Assembly: GCA_030151885.1 (NCBI GenBank)
Contig: JASLCG010000104.1
Span: 1 to 27,835 of the forward strand
From: Bacteroides sp.
GTDB lineage: Bacteria; Bacteroidota; Bacteroidia; Bacteroidales; Bacteroidaceae
Reading direction: 5' to 3'
Length of the DNA: 27,835 nucleotides
The position numbers and the translations under genes were made by a program. Under the pieces are notes generated by a model. It made no database searches. It was not told the DNA's origin and worked only from the letters and a program-made list of their open reading frames with translations. Positions 17,425 to 25,687 of the stretch are shown here, piece by piece (the first letter of the stretch is position 1; each line of letters begins with the position of its first letter).

Positions 17425-18648
17425 ATGAGAAAAACTACACTATTCTTGTGCCTTATACTAGGAGTTATTGGCAATATACAAGCTAAGAAAAAACAACAAA
17501 GCGACCGTGAATATTGGGCCGAAATAGCCTACAAAATATCTGCTCCAGTACTTGAAAACATGAGTAAGGGCGAATTGCAAAAAAACATGCAGGTAGAACT
17601 TAGCCCTCGTTGGGACAACAGAAATATGAAAGTTACCTATATGGAAACTTTCGGACGTTTAATGGCTGGTATTTCTCCTTGGTTAGCTTTAGAGGCTGAT
17701 GACACTAGAGAGGGTAAAATGCGTGGACAATTACTAGAGTGGGCTTTAGCTTCTTATAAGCATGCAGTAGATCCAGAAAGCCCTGACTACTTGCAATGGA
17801 CCGGACACTCACAACCACTAGTTGATGCTGCTTACATTGCAGAGAGCTTTTTGAGAGCTCCAAAAGCATTATGGGATCCTCTTGATGAAGTAACTAAGCA
17901 GAGATACATTAAAGAGTTTAAAAAGCTACGCCGTGTACAGCCTCCATACAACAATTGGATATTATTCCGTGGTATGGTCGAGGCATTTCTTGTTTCAATT
18001 AATGAAGACTACGATGGTTTTGCTATTCGTTTGGCTATCAACAAAATGAATGAATGGTACATAGGAGATGGTTTTTATAACGATGGTCCTCTATTTGGAT
18101 TTGATTATTACAACTCTTTTGTAATACACCCTATGTATGTTGAAATAATAGAAACATTAAATGGTAAGGGTATTTATACTTCAGTAAACTTAGATTTAGC
18201 CCTACGCCGTATGCAGCGTTTTAATGACCATTTAGAACGACTTATTGCTAGAGATGGTACTTTCCCTCCTTTTGGACGATCAGTTACATATAGAATGGCA
18301 GCATTCCAACCTCTGGCCTTGGCAGCTTGGAAATATGGTTTACCTAAACAAATGACCAATGGTCAGATTCGTGCAGCACTAACTGCTGTAATGAAAAATA
18401 TGTTCTCCATGCCTGGGAACTTTAATGAAAAAGGTTTCCTTAGCTTAGGGTTTGTAGGACATCAACCTGATTTGGCCGACTACTATACAAACAATGGCAG
18501 TATGTATATGACATCACTTGTGTTTATGCCTTTGGGCTTACCAGAGACTCATGAGTTTTGGACATCTGCTCCAGAAGCATGGACACAAGTAAAAGCTTGG
18601 GGTGGCAATCCTTTCCCTAAAGATTATGCAGAGAGTATTGTTAAGTAA
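17425..18648 (+). CDS. DUF2264 exported protein (GH154-like)
   Basis: The protein has 407 residues with a signal peptide ending near A20 (..GNIQA), so it is probably periplasmic. The body matches the DUF2264 family throughout: METFGRLMAGISPWLAL near 73-89, the LQWTGHSQPLVDAAYIAES helix, YGDGFY-like IGDGFYNDGP, and a C-terminal NNGSMYMTSLVFMPLGLP stretch. The fold is expected to be an (alpha/alpha)6 barrel. Some DUF2264 proteins have been placed in glycoside hydrolase family GH154, with uronic-acid-releasing activity reported, so a role in glycan breakdown is plausible but the substrate here is unknown. It stands alone, without SusC/SusD, and ends at a strong bidirectional terminator. Confidence 0.85.
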   Translation: MRKTTLFLCLILGVIGNIQAKKKQQSDREYWAEIAYKISAPVLENMSKGELQKNMQVELSPRWDNRNMKVTYMETFGRLMAGISPWLALEADDTREGKMRGQLLEWALASYKHAVDPESPDYLQWTGHSQPLVDAAYIAESFLRAPKALWDPLDEVTKQRYIKEFKKLRRVQPPYNNWILFRGMVEAFLVSINEDYDGFAIRLAINKMNEWYIGDGFYNDGPLFGFDYYNSFVIHPMYVEIIETLNGKGIYTSVNLDLALRRMQRFNDHLERLIARDGTFPPFGRSVTYRMAAFQPLALAAWKYGLPKQMTNGQIRAALTAVMKNMFSMPGNFNEKGFLSLGFVGHQPDLADYYTNNGSMYMTSLVFMPLGLPETHEFWTSAPEAWTQVKAWGGNPFPKDYAESIVK

Positions 18649-18693
18649 GATAAAGAAGTTGTTCTACTCATTGTAGAAATAACTATTAGCATA

Positions 18694-18737
18694 AAAAAAG
18701 GTGAGTAACATATTCTTAATTGTTACTCACCTTTTTT
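18694..18737. terminator. Bidirectional terminator between convergent genes
   Basis: Arms 18694-18710 and 18721-18737 are perfectly complementary over 17 bases with a 10-base loop; six A on the left and six T on the right allow action in both directions for the DUF2264 (+) and GNAT (-) genes. Confidence 0.88.
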
Positions 18738-18765
18738 ACACTAGATAAATATAATATGGGTATAA

Positions 18766-19287
18766 CTATATGCATAGCTGACCCGATATTTGTGACAATG
18801 CATTTGCTCTTAATTCCTTTGCTAGAATTAATTTACAATCCATTTTATCATTACATATATTCCAAAGATTAGCTGGTCTAAATCCAAAATCATGGAAAAC
18901 TTTTAAGTCTCCGTAAACGAACATAGACTTATACCCCATGTCTGCAGCTAACTGGCTACTATTGTTTAAAAGCGCTTTACACACCCCAAACTCTAGACCG
19001 TCGTGTCTAATAGAGATAGGATCTAAAAAAAGCGTTTCATACTTATTCCCATTATTTGCTATAACCTCTGCTTTAGAGAACATAACATGCCCCAATAACT
19101 TTCCCTCTCTTTCTGCAACAAGCTCTAAGCTTGGAATGTAACTCTCTTGTTTACGAAGCTGTACTGCATAATCTACCTTATTTATATTCTGATATTTTGC
19201 AGTATCGACACTTTGTTTGATTAAGTACTGAATTTCTTTAAATTCAGAAACTTTAGCTTGACGAACTAAAAATTCATTAAATATCAT
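18766..19287 (-). CDS. GNAT-family N-acetyltransferase
   Basis: The ATG at 19287 gives 173 residues and the family-typical opening FLVRQAKVSEFKEI; an in-frame GTG at 19371 would add 28 residues of unlikely sequence. The fold is of the YhbS-like GNAT type: LELVAEREGKLLGHVMFSKA near 55-73 forms strands 2-4, LDPISI near 88-93 leads to the acetyl-CoA loop, and YGDLKVFHDFGFRPA near 125-139 is the typical end. The acetyl-CoA loop is unusual: the family consensus Q/RxxGxG/A reads RHDGLEFG here, with extra spacing, so cofactor binding may be altered. The acceptor substrate is unknown. It is a single gene, divergent from the deiminase paralogue. Confidence 0.82.
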   Translation of the reverse strand: MIFNEFLVRQAKVSEFKEIQYLIKQSVDTAKYQNINKVDYAVQLRKQESYIPSLELVAEREGKLLGHVMFSKAEVIANNGNKYETLFLDPISIRHDGLEFGVCKALLNNSSQLAADMGYKSMFVYGDLKVFHDFGFRPANLWNICNDKMDCKLILAKELRANALSQISGQLCI

Positions 19288-19595
19288 AGGCTCATTTTTT
19301 AATAATATCTTTAAAGATATAAATATCAGCTTATTAATATACTTTTCTAAAAAGTTTTTTTCATTAAACACGTCAAAACAGATACATTTTACACTTATGG
19401 GTAAGTTTATGTAAGTTTTACACTTAACAACTAGTTATCAATAAGTTAAGTTTTTTACCTAAAAATATATTTCTTTACACTTTTTATTATTGTAAAAAGA
19501 AATAGTATATTGTTAGCATTAGTAATAAAATGTTGTATGCCAATTATACAACAACACTATTTTAAATCTATTTAAGTAGAAACATCAAGTTAAGT
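19288..19595. other. Divergent intergenic region, GNAT / deiminase paralogue
   Basis: No gene is supported here. The region is AT-rich, with short repeats of GTAAGTTT near 19400-19420 and an imperfect inverted repeat (TTTCTTTAC.. with GTAAAAAGAAA) near 19469-19502. No clear -7/-33 promoter match was found in either direction. Confidence 0.4.
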
Positions 19596-20432
19596 ATGGT
19601 ACTAGCTAAAGATACCAATGTTGTATTCTTATCGAAGCTTTTCAGATCAGAATACCCTCAAGAGTGTACAGCACTGACTGATATATTTGATCGTCAAAAT
19701 ATAGCATATAAGTTTTTACCTAATACAAAAAGTATTTGGTGTAAAGATTATATGCCTATTCAAATTAGCAAAGATAAATTTGTACAATTTAAATACTCTC
19801 CTACTTATATAGAAAGTGAAAAGTTCTTGACAAACACCTCACAAGTTTACAGTACACTAGGTATAGAACCTGTATTGACTGATATAGTATTAGATGGTGG
19901 TAATTTAGTCTATACAGCAGATAAAGTTATCATTACAGACCGAGTCTTTGACGAGAACAGCTCTTTTGGCTCTAAAGTCAAAATTATTAACGAAGTTGAA
20001 AATCTCTTAGAAGCTGAAGTTATCATTATTCCCCAAATAAAATCGTCAGAAAAAGGACTTGCAGAAGAACATATCCGTTTTTATGATGATAACACATTAA
20101 TTGGGAATGATCGTGAAGTAGAATACCCCTACTGGAGTAATAAAATGAACACTATACTAAAAGACTATCAATTGAACTATATTGATTTTCCTTTTTACCG
20201 AATTACAGATAATACTTATTTTCATAATATAATAGGAAATTACATTAACTTCTTAGAAGTAGACAATCTTATCATACTTCCCCAATTTGAGGATAAAGAA
20301 AATAAAGATTTAGAGGCCCTAAACGAGATACAAAAACTATATCCTAACAGAGCTATTGAAACAATACAACTCAATAAAATAGCACTTGAAGGAGGATTAG
20401 TCAATGGCGTAACATGGGCTATACAGGTATAA
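19596..20432 (+). CDS. Short agmatine-deiminase paralogue lacking catalytic residues
   Basis: The protein has 278 residues, in the size range of a shorter branch of the agmatine deiminase/PAD family rather than a truncation of aguA. Family landmarks remain: SIWCKDYMPIQ near 47-57 with D51, LDGGNLV near 99-105, RFYDDNTLIGND at 161-172 and a C-terminal EGGLVNGVTWAI. The active-site positions are changed: where family members carry the GHADG-type His/Asp motif, this reads GLAEE (L155, E157), and the nucleophilic cysteine before (I/V)(S/T)W is glycine (G271, codon GGC at 20406-20408). The frame is intact with normal codon use, so it looks like a maintained pseudoenzyme or binding protein rather than a decayed gene. 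Function unknown. The fold call is firm; the residue comparison relies on remembered family motifs. Confidence 0.8.
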   Translation: MVLAKDTNVVFLSKLFRSEYPQECTALTDIFDRQNIAYKFLPNTKSIWCKDYMPIQISKDKFVQFKYSPTYIESEKFLTNTSQVYSTLGIEPVLTDIVLDGGNLVYTADKVIITDRVFDENSSFGSKVKIINEVENLLEAEVIIIPQIKSSEKGLAEEHIRFYDDNTLIGNDREVEYPYWSNKMNTILKDYQLNYIDFPFYRITDNTYFHNIIGNYINFLEVDNLIILPQFEDKENKDLEALNEIQKLYPNRAIETIQLNKIALEGGLVNGVTWAIQV

Positions 20433-20502
20433 ATTAATCTTCATTTAGTATAAAATCTCATACCTAAAAATCTGTCAGATAGATAGTTTAGTATTTATGA
20501 GT

Positions 20503-20550
20503 TATCACCAAAGGTTTCTTTTGCATGGGTTCCTTTGGTGATATTTTTTT
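20503..20550 (+). terminator. Terminator after the deiminase paralogue
   Basis: Arms 20503-20514 (TATCACCAAAGG) and 20532-20543 pair perfectly over 12 bases and are followed by seven T. Confidence 0.85.
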
Positions 20551-20749
20551 ATATACGCCCCATTCAATTATTACACTACATTATCTTTTTTGTAGCATAA
20601 TTTTATTGTGTGTTACAAAACATATACAAAACGAAATACATTCGTTAAATAACCTTGTTTAAATCGTTAATAAAACTTGATTTTGGCAGCAGTAAATATA
20701 AAAGGGAGTACTTTTATTATATAGTATAAATGTAGTATACATTAATAAA

Positions 20750-20926
20750 ATGAAATCGAATAGTTTAAATAACAAATATATGCTTCGCCTTCTAGTTCTT
20801 GTATTAATCCTCGCTGTTTCGGGTTACTTAGTTATTTCTGCCGTTAATAATGGCAATCTACTACAACTCTCTTTTGGGTTAATATTGGCCTATGGCTATA
20901 TTGTATATTTATTACTAAGATTATAA
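20750..20926 (+). CDS. 58-residue two-helix membrane protein
   Basis: An ATG at 20750 opens a 58-codon frame ending in TAA at 20924-20926. After a polar start (MKSNSLNNKY) two hydrophobic helices follow, about residues 12-31 and 40-57, separated by the polar turn NNGN. The layout resembles the 57-residue protein at 4453, though sequence similarity is slight. It has its own terminator at 20999 and no overlapping gene, which supports a real monocistronic gene. No known family recognised; no clear promoter found. Confidence 0.6.
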   Translation: MKSNSLNNKYMLRLLVLVLILAVSGYLVISAVNNGNLLQLSFGLILAYGYIVYLLLRL

Positions 20927-20998
20927 CTCAGAAATATTTAATGAAATTTTAATAACGCAATCAAATTCAATAAGCAGTATCAAGACTTATTGTAGATT

Positions 20999-21041
20999 AA
21001 CAGCTCCACTTTAATAACCGCAATAGTGAAGCTGTTTTTTT
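20999..21041 (+). terminator. Terminator after the 58-residue gene
   Basis: Arms 20999-21010 and 21025-21036 pair over 12 bases with one C-A mismatch and run into a T-tract ending at 21041. Confidence 0.78.
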
Positions 21042-21154
21042 ATGTCTTTTTTTAACTTCTATAAGGGCAATAAAAAGCTATTTTATTGGTATTATTTTAG
21101 TTGAATATTGTATCTTGAATAATTGATACATAGAACCTTCTAAACAATATTCTT

Positions 21155-21991
21155 ATGAAAATACCTAATCTAAGACTCAACAACGGAAGTAAGATCCCAT
21201 CCATAGGCTTTGGAACCTATTTACTAAGAGGAGATGATGCATTAAAAGCCATTATCACTGCAGCAAAAAATGGATATAGACTATTCGACTCTGCCATGAA
21301 CTACGATAACGAGGCTGTATTAGGAGAGGCAATAAGAGCTTCTGGAATTCCACGTAAAGATTTTTTCTTAACCTCTAAACTTCCTGGCCGATTTCATACC
21401 TACTCTCTAGCCTTAGATGCTATAGAAGAGTCTTTATTAAGAACTAGAGTAGATTATTTTGATGGTTATTTAATCCATTGGCCTAACCCTAAAGAAGATA
21501 AATATGTGGAAGCATGGCAAGCTCTAATTGAAGCAAAAAAGAGAGGGAAGATTAAAACTATTGGAGTATGTAATTTTTTACCAGAACACATAGAGCGTCT
21601 TATTCAAGAGACAGGTGTAGCTCCAGCAATTAACCAAATAGAACTTCATCCATTCTTTACTCAGAAAGAAACGCTGGCTTACCACAAGTCCAAGGCTATT
21701 ATTACTCAAGCATGGAGTCCTTTTGCTAGAGCTAAAGGGTTATCAGATAATGAAGTCCTTAAAAACTTAGCTCTCAAGTATAATAAAAGTATAGCACAGG
21801 TTGTATTACGTTGGCACATTCAAAATGGTGTACTTCCTATACCTAAGTCTAAGACACCAAGTCGACAAATAGAAAATTTAGCAATTTTTGACTTTGCCTT
21901 ATCAGCAGAAGATGTCCTCTTAATAGACACTTTAAATAATCCAGAAGGCCGTATTCAAAATCAAGATCCAGCTATTTACGAAGAGTTTTAA
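21155..21991 (+). CDS. Aldo/keto reductase
   Basis: The protein has 278 residues, standard for the AKR superfamily of NAD(P)H-dependent carbonyl reductases with a TIM barrel. The catalytic tetrad is complete: D45 (LFDSAMNY), Y50, K75 (TSKLP) and H108 (LIHWP). Further signatures are GVCNF near 137-141, NQIELHPF near 159-166 and the cofactor-binding IPKSKTPSRQIEN near 233-246. It resembles the 2,5-diketo-D-gluconate reductase branch (AKR5-like), but the substrate cannot be assigned. It is transcribed alone and ends at the terminator at 22149. Confidence 0.9.
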   Translation: MKIPNLRLNNGSKIPSIGFGTYLLRGDDALKAIITAAKNGYRLFDSAMNYDNEAVLGEAIRASGIPRKDFFLTSKLPGRFHTYSLALDAIEESLLRTRVDYFDGYLIHWPNPKEDKYVEAWQALIEAKKRGKIKTIGVCNFLPEHIERLIQETGVAPAINQIELHPFFTQKETLAYHKSKAIITQAWSPFARAKGLSDNEVLKNLALKYNKSIAQVVLRWHIQNGVLPIPKSKTPSRQIENLAIFDFALSAEDVLLIDTLNNPEGRIQNQDPAIYEEF

Positions 21992-22148
21992 ATCCGATTA
22001 ACTATTCTGCTCATCAGTAGAAAGTAAAGATGTACTAAAACTTTATTTATAGAAAATTGAACAAGTTCCGACCTTCATAATTTTTATGAACTAGACACTC
22101 CTACTTTTACAATACATCTAAAATAGTAGTCGAGCTTTTCATAAAAGG

Positions 22149-22189
22149 AAAAAGAGCACTTATAGAATAATTCTATAAGTGCTCTTTTT
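22149..22189. terminator. Bidirectional terminator between convergent genes
   Basis: Arms 22149-22167 and 22171-22189 are perfectly complementary over 19 bases around a 3-base loop, with A5 on the left and T5 on the right. It serves the aldo/keto reductase (+) and the two-component operon (-). Confidence 0.9.
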
Positions 22190-22218
22190 ATAGCTTTATA
22201 TATCACATTCTGAGGATA

Positions 22219-22662
22219 CTAATTATCTATTCTTTTAAAATCACCAGATAAAGAGAACTCAAGCTCAAGACCATTTGAGATTTCTACACTATAGCCTTTG
22301 CCCTTTTTCTCAATGTTCTTAATAAAAGTTTTAGAAAACTCTTTAGAAACATATGTTCTTATTTTCTGAGGGACTATAGCTGCTGGAATCTCTTTTCCTT
22401 TACCTTTTACTTCTGTCCAGTCTCCTTTTTTAGTAAACTCTACTACCATTCCATTATCCAGAACTACATTGTATGCCTTAACAATACCCAAGATGGTTTC
22501 GGCCTCTACTTGAAGTATTTTAGTGCCTTTAAAATAGGTAGCAATAAACTCTTGCGACTGAACTGGTAAGTTATTCTCAGAGATTGTTTTTTTCTGTGCT
22601 GATGAAGCTTGAAGACCAGCGAATAACATTAACACACTAAGTAAAATCTTAAAATTCTTCAT
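22219..22662 (-). CDS. PepSY-like (DUF2874) periplasmic protein
   Basis: The protein has 147 residues with a signal peptide ending near A22 (..LQASSA). Two similar halves follow, each with a helix then strands: LPVQSQEFIATYF..GMVVEFTKKGDWTEV near 33-84 and IVPQKIRTYVSKEF..GLELEFSLSGDFKRI near 96-145. This is the PepSY-like DUF2874 pattern common in Bacteroidota. Such proteins are periplasmic; their binding partner is unknown. It is the third gene after a response regulator and sensor kinase, 40 bases behind the kinase stop, so it could be a target or an accessory sensor of that two-component system. Confidence 0.83.
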   Translation of the reverse strand: MKNFKILLSVLMLFAGLQASSAQKKTISENNLPVQSQEFIATYFKGTKILQVEAETILGIVKAYNVVLDNGMVVEFTKKGDWTEVKGKGKEIPAAIVPQKIRTYVSKEFSKTFIKNIEKKGKGYSVEISNGLELEFSLSGDFKRIDN

Positions 22663-22702
22663 AATTTCATTTATTAAATTCTTTCTAAATATACTAGTTA
22701 GA

Positions 22703-23986
22703 TTAAGAGTTCAATACATTCAATGTGAAATAATGCCTATCATTTTTAAAACGATAAGACAATTCTAAATTGGAATATTGATTAACTATACTCTTAACGA
22801 TTGATAAACCTAGCCCTGTGGACTTAGTATCGTTAGATTTTTTGTAGAAACGCTTATAAATGTGCGAACAATCTAACTCTCCTTTATCAGCAGTATTACT
22901 AATTTCTATTTTTTGATCCGCAATGACTAATGTTACATTTCCACCAGACTCTGTATATCTTAAAGCATTCCTCAATAAGTTAGCTATAAGAATACTAATA
23001 AGGTCTTTATTTACCTCTAAAGTTAAACTAGCTTTATCAATAACAGTTAAATTCAGATGCTTATACACAAATAACTCTTGATACTCTTCTACAAGTTCTT
23101 TAACCACTTCATTAAGACTTATTATTGATCGATTTTGAAATTGATGATTTTCAATTTTTGATAACATCAATAGTGATCGATTTAAACGAATCATACGAAT
23201 TACAGAACGTTGTATATCGGACAATTGTTTAAGCTGCTCTTCCGATAAGTTCTCTTGCTCTATCATCCAATCCATTTTATTCTGTAGAATAGCAAGAGGT
23301 GTTTGAAGCTCGTGCGATGCATTTTCCAAAAACTCTCTCTGCTGCATAAATACCTCTTGATTTCTATCTATCATTTCCGATATATATCCTGTAAGCTCAT
23401 TGAATTCTTTTATTTTACTCCTTTTAAAGACAAGCTTATTACTTTCACCAAACCTATAGTTATTCAGCTGTTTAAGTGTCAAATCAAAAGGCTGAAAAGC
23501 ATATCTAAGTACAACCTTATTAATAATAAATATTCCTAGTATCAAAATAGTGTACAATACTACAACACCTTTAATTAAGTTGTAAAAAAGCTTGTCTTGC
23601 TCTACAGAAGATGAGATGACTTCCAGTAGATATGGATTTCCATCTACATCCTTAAAACAACATTTTAAAACATGGAACGAATCATAGTCATTGTCAGTAG
23701 AAGATAGCAACACCCTACTCTCAAATATTGTATGTTTAAAAAAACACCCCTCTGAAATAGGAATAAAGCGAAACTTATGTACTCCAAAATGACGACTATT
23801 TAAAATAGCCTTATTCTTCATAGCCATACTGATTATTTCGTTTTTCTGATCAGATAAACTCTCATCAATTGTATTATAAACACCCCTTAGCATATAGGCG
23901 TAAAAAGGTATTGCCCAAAGACTAATAAGGACAAAAATAGTAATACAAATAGCTTTAAAAGTGTAGTTTCGAAAGGATATGGCCAT
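22703..23986 (-). CDS. Sensor histidine kinase
   Basis: The protein has 427 residues in the inner membrane. TM1 lies at about 11-32, a periplasmic sensor of about 100 residues follows, TM2 lies at about 137-160, then a short linker and the HisKA domain with H225 in ASHELQTPL. The ATPase domain has the N box (LIANLLRNALRYTESGG) and G box (GLGLSIVKSI). The periplasmic part resembles no named sensor domain and has three cysteines (C81, C109, C110). The first HisKA residues fit a classical bifunctional kinase. It lies 3 bases after its response regulator. Confidence 0.93.
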   Translation of the reverse strand: MAISFRNYTFKAICITIFVLISLWAIPFYAYMLRGVYNTIDESLSDQKNEIISMAMKNKAILNSRHFGVHKFRFIPISEGCFFKHTIFESRVLLSSTDNDYDSFHVLKCCFKDVDGNPYLLEVISSSVEQDKLFYNLIKGVVVLYTILILGIFIINKVVLRYAFQPFDLTLKQLNNYRFGESNKLVFKRSKIKEFNELTGYISEMIDRNQEVFMQQREFLENASHELQTPLAILQNKMDWMIEQENLSEEQLKQLSDIQRSVIRMIRLNRSLLMLSKIENHQFQNRSIISLNEVVKELVEEYQELFVYKHLNLTVIDKASLTLEVNKDLISILIANLLRNALRYTESGGNVTLVIADQKIEISNTADKGELDCSHIYKRFYKKSNDTKSTGLGLSIVKSIVNQYSNLELSYRFKNDRHYFTLNVLNS

Positions 23987-23989
23987 TAA

Positions 23990-24676
23990 TTATTGCTTTA
24001 AAGCAACTAATCTATAACCAATTCCATATACAGCCTGAATATCTACTCCAGCTTTATGATTTTTTAATTTTCTACGAAGATTTTTTATTTGTGAATATAT
24101 AAAATCAAAACTATCTATCTGATCAATACTATCTCCCCATATAAATTCGGCTAATGCCGTCTTTTGCAGCACTTTATTTGGCCTAATTAAAAGATAATAT
24201 AATAGATCGAACTCCTTCCTGTTAAGTATAATTTCCTCTCCTGCTACTTTTACTACCCTATCTTCAGGGTTTAATTGTACATTTTTAAACTCAATCCATT
24301 TACTGCCTTCTTGGTTACTCCTTCTGATAGTAGATTTAATACGGGCAAACAGCTCGGCCATATGAAAAGGTTTTGCCAAATAGTCGTCCGCACCTGTATC
24401 TAACCCTTCTACCTTATCCTCTACAGAGTCTTTAGCAGATAATATGATAACTGGCGACTTTTTTCTTGCCAATTTCATTTCACGCAGAATATCCATACCC
24501 GAGCCACTTCCTGGTAGCATTATATCAAGTAGGACACAATCGTAGTCGTAGCCTAAGGCCTTGTCTAAACCATCGTGATAATTATCTGCAAACTCTATTG
24601 TAAATTTCTCTTGTTCTAAAAACTCTTGAATCACCCTACGCAACTCAAGTTCATCTTCTACAATTAGAATTTTCAT
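23990..24676 (-). CDS. OmpR-family response regulator
   Basis: The protein has 228 residues. The receiver domain at about 1-118 has the acidic pocket E7/D8, phospho-acceptor D51 (VLLDIMLPG), S80 and K102 (DYLAKPF). The winged-helix DNA-binding domain at about 128-226 follows the OmpR/PhoB plan (LNRKEFDLLYYLLIRPNKVL; YGIGYRL at the end). It is the first gene of the regulator-kinase-PepSY operon, with the kinase 3 bases downstream. No housekeeping promoter match was found upstream; a CAAACTGTA near 24715 comes close with wrong spacing. Confidence 0.94.
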   Translation of the reverse strand: MKILIVEDELELRRVIQEFLEQEKFTIEFADNYHDGLDKALGYDYDCVLLDIMLPGSGSGMDILREMKLARKKSPVIILSAKDSVEDKVEGLDTGADDYLAKPFHMAELFARIKSTIRRSNQEGSKWIEFKNVQLNPEDRVVKVAGEEIILNRKEFDLLYYLLIRPNKVLQKTALAEFIWGDSIDQIDSFDFIYSQIKNLRRKLKNHKAGVDIQAVYGIGYRLVALKQ

Positions 24677-24946
24677 ACTGCTATAATAAAATAAGTAATG
24701 ATATAATTACAAACTGTAATAATTTAGGAATAGTTCATTTTAAAACTCTATTACATAAAACATTTATTATGTATTAACACAATCTACGATTCATTAAATA
24801 TTATCAACCATTTTCATACAGCAAATACTGAAATTATAGATTTTTCAAAACGAATTGCTTTCTGAATTTTATTAAATAAAAGTACTACTTTTTATATTTA
24901 TGAGGATTAATGACTACTTTTACTCCAAATATAAATTAAGACTATT

Positions 24947-25393
24947 ATGAAAAAGCTTTATGTATTATTTACCTTAGCACTGCCATTGCTTTTAATCTCT
25001 TGCAGTACTAAAAATAAAAAACAAGAAGAGAGTAAACCTACTCAAGAAGCAGTTGGAGCTGACAAAGATCAACACGGGTGTATTACAAGTGCTGGTTATA
25101 TATGGTCTGATGTTCTACAAGAGTGTGTAAGACCTTGGGAAGTAGGCATATTATTTGAAAAGATAGAGAATGCTGAAGATACAGCTGTTGTAATATTTAG
25201 TACTGACTCTTTACAAGTAGAACTTATAATACCAGGAGAAGATACAAGAGTTCTTGAAAGACGAAGTGCTCAAGATGGGTATGTATGGAATCAAGAAGAT
25301 GACGATACCTTTAACCTCTCTACAAAAGAGGGCAGAATGTACCTAAGTAAAAGACAAAGTGTTATTTATGCCGAAGCATTAAAGGCAGAGTAA
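24947..25393 (+). CDS. Lipoprotein with conserved cysteine motif
   Basis: The protein has 148 residues. The signal peptide ends in LLISC with C19 lipidated, followed by a charged linker to about residue 40. The segment HGCITSAGYIWSDVLQECVRPWE near 43-65 matches a motif seen in several Bacteroidota lipoproteins and exported proteins (GCxxSAGYxWS..xxCxRxxE); its two cysteines (C45, C61) may form a disulfide. The remaining C-terminal part looks beta-rich. Function is unknown. It is a single gene closed by the palindromic terminator at 25413, divergent from the two-component operon. Confidence 0.75.
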   Translation: MKKLYVLFTLALPLLLISCSTKNKKQEESKPTQEAVGADKDQHGCITSAGYIWSDVLQECVRPWEVGILFEKIENAEDTAVVIFSTDSLQVELIIPGEDTRVLERRSAQDGYVWNQEDDDTFNLSTKEGRMYLSKRQSVIYAEALKAE

Positions 25394-25412
25394 ACTAATC
25401 TATATTATTCCC

Positions 25413-25448
25413 AAAAAGGGCATTTATTACGTAATAAATGCCCTTTTT
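25413..25448. terminator. Perfect 36-bp palindromic terminator
   Basis: Positions 25413-25430 and 25431-25448 are exact reverse complements, starting with A5 and ending with T5, so it can fold as a hairpin in either direction. It lies 19 bases after the lipoprotein stop. Confidence 0.82.
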
Positions 25449-25514
25449 ATATGTAGAATACCAGAATCTACATACATAGATTAACGACTCTTTTTTTTCT
25501 AGTCATCAGCTCGT

Positions 25515-25545
25515 TTTAATATCAGCAAGATATTGACTAAATTTG
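25515..25545 (+). promoter_or_regulatory. Housekeeping-type promoter of the MATE gene
   Basis: TTTA (25515-25518), a 19-base spacer and TAAATTTG (25538-25545) fit the Bacteroides consensus with one mismatch. Transcription would start near 25552, leaving a leader of about 135 bases before the ATG at 25688. Confidence 0.6.
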
Positions 25546-25687
25546 CACGTTGTAAGATAAGACCTACAAAATGTAAGGTTTATTAATTGATAGAGTTTAC
25601 TTATTATGTATCAAAAACTAAGATACTCCAGAGTGTAGAACTGAAACAACAATCTAGTTCTACTATCCACAATGAAACAGACAAAAT

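Noticed and set aside
17425..18648. DUF2264 gene as part of a second PUL
   Set aside because: No SusC, SusD or sensor gene lies beside it; it stands alone between its own promoter region and terminator.
25552..25687. Possible riboswitch in the 135-base leader of the MATE gene
   Set aside because: Only a weak bulged stem near 25561-25581 could be drawn, with no match to a known riboswitch core such as the guanidine classes that can control exporters.
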